64,000 nt of DNA from Paenibacillus soyae (GCF_024623455.1 NZ_JANIPJ010000015.1:124001-188000); one strand, 5' to 3'; positions 32,140 through 41,067 are shown, counted from the stretch's first letter. Numbers and translations: made by a program. The notes: a model not told the origin generated them from the letters alone.

Positions 32140-33501
32140 TTATTCTTCAAACGGCAGCCTTACGATCATCGTCGTCCCTTGCCCGACAACGCTCTGCGCT
32201 TCGATGGAGCCGCCATGAGCCAGGACGAGCTCCTTGGCAATGGCGAGACCAAGACCCATGCCTCCGCTTGTTCGGGCTCTCGCTTCGTCCGTCCGGTAGA
32301 ACCGGTCGAATATATGCGGGAGATGCTCCGCGCCGATGCCGGGCCCCGAGTCGGCAATACGGATCGTCAGCCAGCGCCGCCGCCCCCCTTCTTGCTCGGC
32401 AGTCCTCTCGATCTCGGTCGTTATCGCGACTAGTCCTCCATGCGGCGTGTACCGTACGGCGTTGCCGACGAGATTGAACAATACTTGCGTCATTCGATGC
32501 TCGTCGAGCGGGATGGACGGCTGGCCCGTTCGATCGATGAGCTCGATCCGGAGCGCCTTGCCGGCCGCGTCCTCGGCGAATCGATCCGCTACCCGGGCTA
32601 ACAAGTCCGAGACGGGGCAGACTGTCATTCGCAATTGAAGCTGCCTGGCTTCGGCAAGCGAGAGCAGCTGAAGATCGTCCACCAGCCGGCCGAGACGGAT
32701 AAGCTCATCCTGCAGCGGCAGCAGCTTATAAGTCTCGATCGCGCCGCCTCGCTGCTGGAACAGATCCATCTGCCCTTGCAGGATGGAGAGCGGCGTGCGC
32801 AGCTCGTGGGCGACATCCGCCACGAGGCTGCGGCGCGCCTGTTCCGCCCGCAGCAGCCGGACGGACATTTCGTTGAACGTGCTGGCGACCTTGCCGTATT
32901 CGTCGCGGCTGAGGACGGGAGCTTGCGTGCCGAGGCCGCCGCTTCCCAGCCGCTCGATGGCGGGAAGCAGCAGCCTTAGCGGCGCCGTCACCCGCCTTGC
33001 TACCAAATAAGCGGCGATTAGCGACACAAGCAGGAGGACAAGCGTGAAGCCGACGAGGATGACGGTTACGGAGCTGCCGACTCCGAGCTGTATTTTCCGC
33101 ACGCCAGCCGCCTCCGGATCGTAATAGAACAAGCTTCCGATTTTGGCGTCGTCCCAGTACAAGTCTCTTTTTAGACCGAGGCTTAGGATGACGCCTTCCT
33201 TCTGTTTGCCCGCAAGCAGACGATCGCCGTCCGCCGTTTGCACAAGGAAGCTTCCGGCAGCCTGCATGAAAGGATCGTTTTTGACGACCGCCCAATCCTT
33301 CTCCGTTCCCCAATCTTCATCGTTCTCCTCATAGAAGGCAAGCAGCCGGCTTTCGATCCGGTCCATCTGCTCGCTGCGGTCCGTAATTTCAATCGATCGA
33401 ATCGTTCCGTTCACGACTAGTACGGTGACTAGGATCGAGATGAAGCAAATGCTCACGATCAATGCCGCCATGGCCAGGAAGAGCTTGCCCCTGACGCTCA
33501 C
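32140..33501 (-). CDS. sensor histidine kinase with extracellular domain and HAMP
   Basis: A 453-residue kinase: membrane helix 1 (about residues 8-30), an extracellular sensor of about 110 residues, helix 2 (about 146-167), a HAMP linker, then the dimerisation helix with phosphoacceptor H232 in VADVAHELRTPLS and an ATPase domain (NLVGNAVRYT, DSGPGIG, GMGLGLAIAKEL). It is a BaeS/PhoR-like class I kinase. The GTG start overlaps the regulator's stop by 4 nt, so the regulator is translated first. The signal is unknown; the divergent secreted protein is a likely output. Confidence 0.88.
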   Translation of the reverse strand: MSVRGKLFLAMAALIVSICFISILVTVLVVNGTIRSIEITDRSEQMDRIESRLLAFYEENDEDWGTEKDWAVVKNDPFMQAAGSFLVQTADGDRLLAGKQKEGVILSLGLKRDLYWDDAKIGSLFYYDPEAAGVRKIQLGVGSSVTVILVGFTLVLLLVSLIAAYLVARRVTAPLRLLLPAIERLGSGGLGTQAPVLSRDEYGKVASTFNEMSVRLLRAEQARRSLVADVAHELRTPLSILQGQMDLFQQRGGAIETYKLLPLQDELIRLGRLVDDLQLLSLAEARQLQLRMTVCPVSDLLARVADRFAEDAAGKALRIELIDRTGQPSIPLDEHRMTQVLFNLVGNAVRYTPHGGLVAITTEIERTAEQEGGRRRWLTIRIADSGPGIGAEHLPHIFDRFYRTDEARARTSGGMGLGLAIAKELVLAHGGSIEAQSVVGQGTTMIVRLPFEE

Positions 33502-34196
33502 GAGCCGCCTCCGCCGAACCGGTAGCCGAAGCCGAACACGGTCTCTATATAGACGGGAGAAGACGGGTCGTCTTCGATTTTTTTGCGGATGCGGCTAATG
33601 TGCGCATCGACGGTCCGCTCGTCATTCAGCAGATCGTCCGTAAGCGCAGCCTGAAGGAGCTGAAGCCTGCTGTAGACAATGCCGGGCCTTGCGGCAAGCG
33701 TAAGCAGAAGCTTGAACTCGGTCGGGGTGAGCGGGATGTCCTGTCCGCGCTTTCGGACGCTGCATTTGGATTCGGAGATGGTCAGCTCGCCCCGCTGCAG
33801 CGCCGCTTCCTCCTGTATGCCCTGATGATCGCCGAGCCTTCGCAGGACGGCCCGAATGCGGGCCAGCAGCTCGCGCAGCGAGAACGGCTTCGTCAAATAG
33901 TCGTCGGCGCCGACCTCGAGCCCGATAATTTTGTCCGTTTCTTCCGCTCTAGCGGTGACCATAATAATACCCGCCTTCGATGAACGCCGCAGCTCCTTGC
34001 AAACATCGATTCCGCTCATGCCCGGCAGCATCCAATCCAGCAGAACAAGCGAGGGTTCATGCTGCTTGGCAAGCTTAATCGCATCGGGACCGGTCATGGC
34101 GGTTACGATCGTATATCCTTCTTCCTTAAGATATGGCTCCATGAAATCAAGCATTTTGCGCTCGTCGTCGACAAGCAGCAGCGTCTGTGCCCTCAT
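33498..34196 (-). CDS. OmpR-family response regulator
   Basis: A 232-residue regulator with receiver residues D10, D11 and phosphoacceptor D54 (LVLLDWMLPGMSG), the Lys in YLTKPFSLREL, and a winged-helix domain ending in the RKKIEDDPSSPVYIETVFGFGYRF stretch. The ATG at 34196 is chosen because AAAGGGG lies 6 nt upstream; an earlier in-frame ATG abuts that site. It is cotranscribed with its kinase and divergent from the secreted protein gene at 34346, its probable target. Confidence 0.88.
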   Translation of the reverse strand: MRAQTLLLVDDERKMLDFMEPYLKEEGYTIVTAMTGPDAIKLAKQHEPSLVLLDWMLPGMSGIDVCKELRRSSKAGIIMVTARAEETDKIIGLEVGADDYLTKPFSLRELLARIRAVLRRLGDHQGIQEEAALQRGELTISESKCSVRKRGQDIPLTPTEFKLLLTLAARPGIVYSRLQLLQAALTDDLLNDERTVDAHISRIRKKIEDDPSSPVYIETVFGFGYRFGGGGS

Positions 34197-34345
34197 GTGC
34201 ATCCCCTTTCCGCGCGATCTTCCTAATTCGTATGGTAGTGAACCCTGGATCTTCAGTCAACTTTCAGCGGGCATTAAAGGTAGATTAAGGGACAAAGCCC
34301 ATACTGAAGCCGTACCACACAAACGGCGAAAGGCGGAGATTGAGG

Positions 34346-34936
34346 ATGAAACATAGGAACCTGAAAACGGCAGCGGCATGGGCGCTTGCTCTAACTTTGA
34401 CGCTAGGAGGCGGCGCGTTCTGGACAAGCCAGCAGGCGAACGCCGCGGAGCTCGAAACGACGGACACGGCTCAGACGCCGGCGGCGGCGGACAAACAGGC
34501 AGCGTCGACAGAGACGAAGGGAATAGGAAAACATAGCGGCGCGGAAGGCAGAGGCTTCGGAAAAGGCGTTCGCTCGGAAGCCGCGGCGGCCGCTCTCGGC
34601 ATGACCGAAGATGAGCTGAAGACAGCACTGAAGGAGGGCAAAACGATCGCGGCAATCGCGGCCGAAAAAGGCGTGGCGCTGCAAACCGTCTTCGATGCCC
34701 AGCTGGCGGTGGTCAAGGAGAAGCTGACGGAGGAGCTGACAGCGGGGACGATCACGCAGGAGCAATTCGACGAGAAGCTGGCTAAGGCGCAAGAGCGTCT
34801 GACCCAAGCGGCGAACGGCGAGCTGCCCGCCCGCGGAGCGGGTCACGGAAAAGGCGGTCACAAAGGCAAAGGCGGACCTATGAGCAAGCACCAAACGGAT
34901 GACGCCGCGGCGGAGAGCAGCGGCGCAAGCGCATAA
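34346..34936 (+). CDS. secreted helical protein of unknown function, probable target of the adjacent two-component system
   Basis: A 196-residue protein with a signal peptide (cleavage near QANA-AEL), a low-complexity linker, a helical central part (GMTEDELKTALKEGKTIAAI... with two repeats of the pattern hydrophobic/Glu-Lys), and a Gly/His/Lys-rich tail (GHGKGGHKGKGG). The helical part resembles sequences seen in many Paenibacillus and Clostridium secreted proteins. The His-rich tail could bind metal. The start is the ATG at 34346 with GGCGGAG upstream. It is divergent from the regulator gene with about 150 nt of shared upstream DNA. Confidence 0.72.
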   Translation: MKHRNLKTAAAWALALTLTLGGGAFWTSQQANAAELETTDTAQTPAAADKQAASTETKGIGKHSGAEGRGFGKGVRSEAAAAALGMTEDELKTALKEGKTIAAIAAEKGVALQTVFDAQLAVVKEKLTEELTAGTITQEQFDEKLAKAQERLTQAANGELPARGAGHGKGGHKGKGGPMSKHQTDDAAAESSGASA

Positions 34937-34945
34937 CGACTTAGA

Positions 34946-34979
34946 GACTGTGCCCGAGAGGCGCAGTCTTCTTTTTTTT
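34946..34979 (+). terminator. terminator after the secreted protein gene
   Basis: A 9-bp stem GACTGTGCC / GGCGCAGTC with a CGAGA loop, followed by TTC and eight T. Confidence 0.9.
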
Positions 34980-35049
34980 CTAACCGGAAATTCCGCGGGT
35001 TACTCATCATCCGCTGATGCGTTTCCTTCACTGGGTTGCTTCGGGAATC

Positions 35050-35400
35050 TCATCCCTTCCATTTGGTTACCCAAAAACCGGCCAGCACCATCCCTAGTCC
35101 GACGTACGTCTGCCACCGGGGAGCTTCCTTTAGAAGGATCGCTCCGAGTATGACGCAAACCACTATTTCAATCCCCTTCGAAACCGTCAAAGCGAACGTC
35201 AAATTGCCGAATGATTGGAACAGCCACTTGATCCCGTATCCGATCATGAGGTTAGCTGCGAAGAAGACCGGTAGCAGCTTCAATTGGTAACGGAAGACCG
35301 ACCAGAAGGCGGGATCGATATGCTTCCCCTGGTATGCGAAGATTCCGTTCACGGCAAACAATCCGATTAACAGCAGCGCGAAAGCAAAAAAAATCAGCAT
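35050..35400 (-). CDS. small EamA/SMR-like membrane transporter
   Basis: A 116-residue protein with four hydrophobic helices. The final helix pair (GIEIVVCVILGAILLKEAPRWQTYVGLGMVLAGFWVTKW) matches the repeat end of EamA/DMT and small multidrug resistance proteins. A single 4-helix unit must dimerise to work. GGAGG lies 5 nt before the ATG. Substrate unknown. It is convergent with the secreted protein gene. Confidence 0.72.
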   Translation of the reverse strand: MLIFFAFALLLIGLFAVNGIFAYQGKHIDPAFWSVFRYQLKLLPVFFAANLMIGYGIKWLFQSFGNLTFALTVSKGIEIVVCVILGAILLKEAPRWQTYVGLGMVLAGFWVTKWKG

Positions 35401-35611
35401 CTTGTCCTCCTGCGTTGGAATGCGGCACGAAACCGGCCGCCCGATTAATGTTGCCTTCGCCCAATCTTTTTAACCGTCATCAACTCCTGCCTTCCACAGC
35501 AAAAGCAAATTTCACGCCAAACGCACATCATCGTCACAAGTTCACAACATCTTGCTGGTAGTATGAATCTCGTAAACGGCAAATCGCAAGGGATGGAGAG
35601 TGAACAACTTG

Positions 35612-37075
35612 ATGAGGGTAATGAAATCGACGAGGTTCAAAATGATCGCGCTGGCGCTTGTCATCGCCATGCTGCCCCTTCTGACGGCAGCCTGCGGCTA
35701 CTATAAGCTGAAATTTCCCGAGGAAATCAATATGGCCGATATGAGCGCCCACAGCGGGCATGCTCATGGCGCTGCCGCAGAACCCGGCGGCACTGGAGCA
35801 GCGACGGCAGCCGCTTCCTGCGCGGAAATGGTCGAGCCCGCCTCGAACGCGCCTGTTCGCGCATTCGAATTAACGGCGCAGAAGACGAAGGTAGATATCG
35901 GCGGCGGTAAGACGTCGGATGCGTGGACCTTCGACGGAACGACGCCCGGGCCGGAGCTTCGCGTGAAGCAGGGCGAACGGATCGTCGTGACGCTGACGAA
36001 CAAGGACATCGACAAAGGCGTTACGATCCATTGGCATGGCGTCGTGCTGCCGTGCTCGCAAGACGGCGTCGCGGGTGTCACGCAGGATGCCGTATGGCCG
36101 GGCGAAGCCTTCACGTATGAATTCGTCGCGAAGCACGCAGGCACGTACTGGTATCATTCGCATCAGCAGAGCTCGGAGCAGGCGACGCATGGCCTGATCG
36201 GCCGGCTAATCGTCGAGCCGCGGGAGAACGCGTTCCGCTACGACAAGGATTACGCGGTCACGCTCCAGCATCTGAACGGGAAGCATTGGCTGACGAACGG
36301 CCGTCGCGGCGGAGCGGATCTTACGGCGGCCCCGGGAGAGAGCGTCCGGCTGCGGCTCATTAACAGCACAAGCGAGGTGCAGTGGATGGGCGTGGCGGGA
36401 GCGGAATTCCGGGTCATATCGATGGACGGCCAGGATTTGAACGAGCCGGATGTCATAAGCGGACAATGGATCCCCGTGGGCGGAGGGCAGCGTTACGATG
36501 TTCTGTTCACGATGCCGGAGAGCGGTCAGGTCGAGGTCTATAGCAGAGAGAAGCCGGCTTTAACCGCCAGGGTCGGCGAAGGCGCAGAGCCTGCGCGGCT
36601 GGATAAGGACGCGCCCGCATTCGACTTTACGGCGTACGGCAAGCCGGTCGACGACGGCATTACGGCGGACATGAAGTTCGACCGGACGTACGAGCTCGTT
36701 CTCGGTCCGATCGACATCAATGGCAAGAGATTCCATGAGATTCCGCCGATCATCGTCAAGGAAGGCGAATGGATCAAAGTGAAATTCAAGCATAAGCTCG
36801 GGGCGGAGCACCCCATGCATCTGCACGGCCATCTGTTTAAGGTGCTCACCAAAAACGGGAAGCCGTTAACCGGCAGTCCGATTTATGCCGACAGCATTCT
36901 TCTGTTCATGGGCGACGAATACGAGGTCGCGTTCCAAGCGGATAATCCGGGGCTATGGATGGAGCATTGCCATAATCTCGGCCACGCGGCGAACGGAATG
37001 TCCATGATGGTCAATTACGAGGGCGTTACGACGCCTTACCGGGTCGGCACGAAGTCCGGCAACTTGCCGGATTAA
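35612..37075 (+). CDS. multicopper oxidase lipoprotein (laccase-like)
   Basis: A 487-residue three-cupredoxin-type oxidase. A signal sequence ends in the lipobox LTAAC, so it is membrane-tethered. A His/Met-rich stretch (DMSAHSGHAHG) follows. Copper ligand motifs are complete: HWHG, YWYHSH, HPMHLHGHLF and EHCHNLGHAANGM, giving a type 1 plus trinuclear centre. Likely activities are copper(I) or metal oxidation and phenol oxidation. The start is uncertain: ATG at 35612 (chosen), TTG at 35609 and GTG at 35600 share one GGAG. It is followed by a small membrane protein gene. Confidence 0.85.
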   Translation: MRVMKSTRFKMIALALVIAMLPLLTAACGYYKLKFPEEINMADMSAHSGHAHGAAAEPGGTGAATAAASCAEMVEPASNAPVRAFELTAQKTKVDIGGGKTSDAWTFDGTTPGPELRVKQGERIVVTLTNKDIDKGVTIHWHGVVLPCSQDGVAGVTQDAVWPGEAFTYEFVAKHAGTYWYHSHQQSSEQATHGLIGRLIVEPRENAFRYDKDYAVTLQHLNGKHWLTNGRRGGADLTAAPGESVRLRLINSTSEVQWMGVAGAEFRVISMDGQDLNEPDVISGQWIPVGGGQRYDVLFTMPESGQVEVYSREKPALTARVGEGAEPARLDKDAPAFDFTAYGKPVDDGITADMKFDRTYELVLGPIDINGKRFHEIPPIIVKEGEWIKVKFKHKLGAEHPMHLHGHLFKVLTKNGKPLTGSPIYADSILLFMGDEYEVAFQADNPGLWMEHCHNLGHAANGMSMMVNYEGVTTPYRVGTKSGNLPD

Positions 37076-37106
37076 TAGCATTCAACATTCAGGAGGTAGG
37101 TCTACT

Positions 37107-37334
37107 ATGATTAGAAAAACGATTTGGTCCATCGCCGCTTTGATCGGCGGGTTCGTGCTCGGCATCATCGTATCGGAGCTGCTGGCGATCGCCGGCTTGG
37201 CGATGATCGGTCCGACTAGCTGGCTGCGGGGTCTCCGCTATGTTCCGTTCATCTTCGCGGCGCTTGGCGCGGCGTCGATCTGGATCTGGCTGCCCGCGCG
37301 GAAGCCTTCGCGTGAAACGAACAAGCGGGCATGA
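37107..37334 (+). CDS. small membrane protein, 75 residues (DUF5957-like)
   Basis: Two hydrophobic helices (about residues 7-35 and 46-63) flanked by basic residues. AGGAGG is 8 nt before the start and the gene lies 31 nt behind the multicopper oxidase, so it is probably cotranscribed. The family assignment is tentative and the function unknown. Confidence 0.65.
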   Translation: MIRKTIWSIAALIGGFVLGIIVSELLAIAGLAMIGPTSWLRGLRYVPFIFAALGAASIWIWLPARKPSRETNKRA

Positions 37335-37370
37335 CAGGGAGAACCGCAGCCCCGAATCCTATACTTGGCG

Positions 37371-38960
37371 CTACAGCTTTCCGAAAAATCGAAGCATCGC
37401 TTTGATCATATGCTCTCTGCCGATGGGACCCCAAGGGTCCCATTCTCTGCTGTCCGGGTAATAAACCCTGCTCTCCTTCACCGCCCTTAATTGCTGCCAT
37501 CTCGGATCCGACGCGAACTCTTGTATCGCGGCTTCATGGCTCCAAATGACGAGAATGCGCTCGGGATCGAGCTCGACCAGCCTGTCGAAGGCATTGTCCA
37601 AATACGTGCCATGCGTAATGCGGTCGTCCGGCTTGAACCGGAGCCGATTATAGAACAGCTCCGTGAACGTATGCTCCTTGACCCCGTATATCCGGCAATT
37701 GCCGGGCAGCAGGCGGATAATGGTCCATTTGCCGTGCTTCACGTACGGCTCCAGCTTGCGGCGGGCGTCCTGCTCGAGCTGGGACATGGAACGGATAACC
37801 CGTTCCGCTTCGGCGCTTCTGCCGACCTTGGAGGCAACCGTGCGGAAATACTGCTCCCAGCTGGCGGAATGGTCGATGAAGATGGCGCCGCCCTCCTCGC
37901 CCCAATGCTTGTCGGCGAGGTCATGCAGCAGCTTCGTTCGAAGAATGAGATCCGGCGACAGTCTCACGACGTCGCTTGATCGGATCGGCCTCTCCGCGTT
38001 GAGAGGCACCGTGCCGCTCAGCCGATCTTGCAAATAGCTGGGGAAGCCCGACGGCGTGGCGAAATAATTCGGATAGCTTGGCGCGGCAATCGGCAGAATG
38101 CCAAGCGCCAGCAAGTGGTCCTGCAGGAAGTAGCTGCTGACGACCGCGATTCGCCGATCGCGCCGCTTCAGATAGACGGACGGCGAGATCCCTTCCGTCT
38201 TCTTGAACACGCGGCTGAAGTACAGCTCGTCCTGGTAGCCGACGCTTACCGCGATATCGCGGAGCGAGGCGTTGTTGTCGGCCATGAGCTCCTTGGCTCT
38301 CAGCATGCGCAGCCTTGTCAGATATCCGCCGGGCGTCAGGCCCGTCAGCCTCTTGAAGGCTCTGCTGTAGGAGCTCGGGGTCATGCCGGCAAGCTCAGGC
38401 AGCTCGCTGATCTGGAGAGGCTTCGCCAGGCGCTGCTCCATATATTCGATAGTCGCCTGGATGGAGTCGTTCCCGATACGGTCGGGCGCTTGCTGATGAG
38501 CATGCAGATGCAGGAGGAGCTCCAGCAGCGCGTGCTGTCTTCGCAAGAGGCCGATTCCGCTTTCTTCGGCCATCGCTTGACGGAGCTGGGAGAGCAGAGA
38601 CTCGGTAAGTGCGGGGGCGGCGCGGTGAACCGTTCCATTTCCTAGAATAGCAGCAAGGTTATGAGGCCCCGCCCCTTTCTCCTGGGTGGTCTGGACGCTG
38701 TACGAGATTAAGGTCGCCTTCAAGCTGCCGCCCGGATCGGCCATCAGCTCGAAGCTCTCCTCCCCCGCGTGAACGAAGAAGAACGCGCCTTCCTTGAGCG
38801 CGCTGGATCTTCCGTCCCTCATGAACAGCTTCCCGCTGCCGCCCTGAACGATGCCGATGAGACCGCTTCCGCTTTCCATCGGTTCCGAGCGGAAGCCTTC
38901 TTTATAATGATGAAGACTTAAAGCTATGGGATAGCAGGTAATGTAATCGCTTGTCGACAT
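37371..38960 (-). CDS. Btr-like AraC regulator fused to a siderophore-binding domain
   Basis: A 529-residue fusion. Residues 1-150 are a cupin-like AraC sensor part, about 165-265 an AraC/XylS helix-turn-helix pair (LQISELPELAGMTPSSYSRAF and LRDIAVSVGYQDELYFSRVFK), and about 275-529 a Fe-siderophore periplasmic-binding-protein-like domain (DRRIAVVSSYFLQDHLLALGI ... PERILVIWSHE). There is no signal peptide, so it senses an internalised siderophore, as B. subtilis Btr does for bacillibactin. The ATG at 38960 has AAGGAAAAGG upstream. A perfect Fur box lies 27 nt before the start, and the divergent operon encodes a siderophore importer. Confidence 0.88.
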   Translation of the reverse strand: MSTSDYITCYPIALSLHHYKEGFRSEPMESGSGLIGIVQGGSGKLFMRDGRSSALKEGAFFFVHAGEESFELMADPGGSLKATLISYSVQTTQEKGAGPHNLAAILGNGTVHRAAPALTESLLSQLRQAMAEESGIGLLRRQHALLELLLHLHAHQQAPDRIGNDSIQATIEYMEQRLAKPLQISELPELAGMTPSSYSRAFKRLTGLTPGGYLTRLRMLRAKELMADNNASLRDIAVSVGYQDELYFSRVFKKTEGISPSVYLKRRDRRIAVVSSYFLQDHLLALGILPIAAPSYPNYFATPSGFPSYLQDRLSGTVPLNAERPIRSSDVVRLSPDLILRTKLLHDLADKHWGEEGGAIFIDHSASWEQYFRTVASKVGRSAEAERVIRSMSQLEQDARRKLEPYVKHGKWTIIRLLPGNCRIYGVKEHTFTELFYNRLRFKPDDRITHGTYLDNAFDRLVELDPERILVIWSHEAAIQEFASDPRWQQLRAVKESRVYYPDSREWDPWGPIGREHMIKAMLRFFGKL

Positions 38961-38986
38961 GAGCCTTTTCCTTCGCATTATGATAT

Positions 38987-39001
38987 TGATAATTATTATC
39001 A
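38987..39001. promoter_or_regulatory. Fur box upstream of the Btr-like gene
   Basis: TGATAATTATTATCA is a perfect match to the 7-1-7 Bacillus Fur consensus. It lies 27 nt before the regulator start and just downstream of its predicted promoter, so Fur with iron would block transcription. Confidence 0.92.
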
Positions 39002-39025
39002 ATTAAGATATTAACAATTTCGGAG

Positions 39026-39053
39026 CTTATAGGCAATAAAGATTTTGCGTCAA
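39026..39053 (-). promoter_or_regulatory. sigma-A promoter of the Btr-like regulator
   Basis: On the minus strand TTGACG (39048-39053) and TATAAG (39026-39031) are 16 nt apart; transcription would start near 39019, directly before the Fur box. Confidence 0.6.
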
Positions 39054-39124
39054 AAACCGCGGGGAGGGAGCACAAACCACCCATGTTGAAAATTTTGTCC
39101 ATAAAAAAATGACAATAACGTGTA

Positions 39125-39153
39125 TTGGAAACCAAAATACCGATGGTTACAAT
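39125..39153 (+). promoter_or_regulatory. sigma-A promoter of the siderophore import operon
   Basis: TTGGAA (39125-39130) and TACAAT (39148-39153) are 17 nt apart. Transcription would begin near 39160, at the left edge of the Fur box. Confidence 0.6.
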
Positions 39154-39159
39154 AGTTGA

Positions 39160-39174
39160 TGAAAATGATTATCA
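39160..39174. promoter_or_regulatory. Fur box at the siderophore operon start
   Basis: TGAAAATGATTATCA matches 14 of 15 positions of the TGATAATNATTATCA consensus. It covers the predicted transcription start, giving iron-dependent repression of the import operon. Confidence 0.88.
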
Positions 39175-39191
39175 TTCACAAAGGTAAGGGG

Positions 39192-39668
39192 TTGTGGAAA
39201 ACGGTTCGGTACATATCGCTCCTATTGTTCATCGTATTGCTATTGACCGGCTGCGGAGCTGCCGAGTCCGGCGGGCAGGAAGAGGCTAGCAAGCATGTCG
39301 CGGGGGAAGCCGCGTCGGTCGAATCGGCCGGTGATCCACTTGGCCATATAGAGGCGGCTCCGATCGACGATCCGGCCGCGGCGGCGGAGGAGATGACCAG
39401 CTTGATCAAGACGTTCAAAGCGGCGGTGGAGTCGGACAACCGGGATGACGCCATCGCGCAGGCGGAACGTATGGCATCGATCTGGAAATCGCTTAGCCAA
39501 GGTATGCCGGAAGAGCAGTCGGATCGCTTGAACCAGATGAATGCCGATCTCGGCGGGCTGCTCGAAGCGGTTCATGCCGAGAGCTGGGACAAAGCTCGGC
39601 TGGTCGACCTCGATTATTCGCTTTACCAAGGGTTCCGGGACGTGAAGACGGTTTTGCAAATTTCATAA
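39192..39668 (+). CDS. Fur-regulated small lipoprotein of unknown function
   Basis: A 158-residue protein with a signal sequence ending in the lipobox LLTGC, an Ala/Glu-rich linker and a helical domain (about 85 residues) with an ERMASIWKSLSQGMPEEQSD core. The TTG at 39192 is chosen: the ATGs at 39159 and 39165 lie at or inside the Fur box and next to the predicted transcription start, so they would be leaderless, whereas AAAGGTAAGGGG precedes the TTG. It heads the siderophore import operon and may assist iron or siderophore capture at the surface. No family recognised. Confidence 0.7.
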   Translation: MWKTVRYISLLLFIVLLLTGCGAAESGGQEEASKHVAGEAASVESAGDPLGHIEAAPIDDPAAAAEEMTSLIKTFKAAVESDNRDDAIAQAERMASIWKSLSQGMPEEQSDRLNQMNADLGGLLEAVHAESWDKARLVDLDYSLYQGFRDVKTVLQIS

Positions 39669-39686
39669 GGGAAAGGTGAAACAAAC

Positions 39687-40970
39687 ATGTTCTCCAGAAA
39701 AAAATGGCTCGTATTCTTACTCTGTATCGCCCTCGTGGCGGCTCTTGCGCCTGCGACCGCGGCAACCGCGGCAGCGAAAACGATCAATGTCACGATCGAC
39801 GGCAAAAAACAAAGCTATTCGGTAGCGCCGCGCGTCGTCAACGGCCGCACGCTGGTGCCGTATCGCGCGATTGCGGAAGCGCTCGGCGGCACGGTCGCCT
39901 ATGACGCGAAAGCGAAAAAAGCGACAATCAAAAAAAGCGGCTCGACTGTCGAGCTGACGCAAGGCAGCCGCACGGCGAAAATCAACGGCAGCGCGGTCAC
40001 GCTTGACGCGGCTCCGCTTAACGTGAACGGCACGCTGCTCGTTCCTCTTCGTTTCGTGGGCGAATCGCTGGGCGTGTGGGTGACTTGGAACGGTTCTTCT
40101 TCCACGGCCGCGCTGGAAACAAAACGGTCGTTCAAGCACAAGCTCGGCACAGCGACGCTGAACAAAGTGCCGAAGCGCGTCGTCGTGCTGTTCAACGGCG
40201 GAGTAGACATCTCGGTTCTGCTCAAAGTGAAGCCGGTCGGCGCCGTTGAGTCTTACATTCAACAGCCATTCTACGAATACATCCGTCCGAACCTGATCGG
40301 AACGAAAACGCTGGGCGACGAGACGCAGCCGAACGTGGAAGCGATCGCCTCGCTTAAGCCGGACGTTATTATCGGAACAATCGAGCGCCACGAAAAAATT
40401 TATCCGCAGCTGAACAAGATCGCTCCGACGGTCATTATGAACGATTTGTCCGCATGGCAAGAAAACCTGCAAACAATGTCCAAGGTGTTCAACAAAGAAG
40501 AGATCGCATCGACGTTCATGGCGGATTGGAAAGCTCAGGTCGCGGATTTCAAGCGCAAGCTGCCTTCCAGCGTTAAAGGCGCGGCGATCTCCATCATCCG
40601 CATCAACCCGAACGGAACGGCGCGCGCGTACAACGCGGGCTTCGCGTACAAAATTTTCAAAGAATTGGGCTTCACGACGCCGAAAGCGCAGCTCGCGACA
40701 GGCGAAGAGTTTATTACCGTAAGCTCGCAGGAGCAGGTGTCCCTGCTTGACGGCGATTATATCTTCGATTTCACGACGGACTGGGACGGCGACGGTGCCG
40801 TGCTGCAGCACCAGAAGGCATGGACGTCCAGCGCGCTGTGGAAAAACCTGAAGGGCGTTAAAAACAACCATTACTACAAAGTCAATTCCGTGACGTGGAA
40901 CCTGTCGGGCGGAGCGCTCGCGGCGAAGCTGATGCTGGATGACCTGTACTTCTACTTCGACTTGGAATAA
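39687..40970 (+). CDS. siderophore-binding protein fused to an N-terminal stalk (copper amine oxidase N-like) domain
   Basis: A 427-residue exported protein. The signal peptide ends near ATAAA with no lipobox Cys, which is unusual for a Gram-positive ABC binding protein. Residues about 32-150 are a stalk domain with two motifs (VVNGRTLVPYRAIAEALGG and LNVNGTLLVPLRFVGESLG). Residues about 155-427 are a Fe-siderophore binding domain (KRVVVLFNGGVDISVLL, LGDETQPNVEAIASLKPDVII). The stalk domain probably replaces the lipid anchor by holding the protein at the wall. It precedes two FecCD permeases in a Fur-regulated operon. Confidence 0.88.
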   Translation: MFSRKKWLVFLLCIALVAALAPATAATAAAKTINVTIDGKKQSYSVAPRVVNGRTLVPYRAIAEALGGTVAYDAKAKKATIKKSGSTVELTQGSRTAKINGSAVTLDAAPLNVNGTLLVPLRFVGESLGVWVTWNGSSSTAALETKRSFKHKLGTATLNKVPKRVVVLFNGGVDISVLLKVKPVGAVESYIQQPFYEYIRPNLIGTKTLGDETQPNVEAIASLKPDVIIGTIERHEKIYPQLNKIAPTVIMNDLSAWQENLQTMSKVFNKEEIASTFMADWKAQVADFKRKLPSSVKGAAISIIRINPNGTARAYNAGFAYKIFKELGFTTPKAQLATGEEFITVSSQEQVSLLDGDYIFDFTTDWDGDGAVLQHQKAWTSSALWKNLKGVKNNHYYKVNSVTWNLSGGALAAKLMLDDLYFYFDLE

Positions 40971-41067
40971 GGCTAGGACGAAATAAGATGCGCATAGCGG
41001 AAGAATGAGTCGATTAGGCTCATTCTTTTGCTGCGTATACGAAGCGGGAGAGGAAGCGGGCACGGGT

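Noticed and set aside
35612..37075. Spore coat laccase CotA
   Set aside because: The protein has a lipoprotein signal peptide and is paired with a small membrane protein; CotA has no signal peptide.
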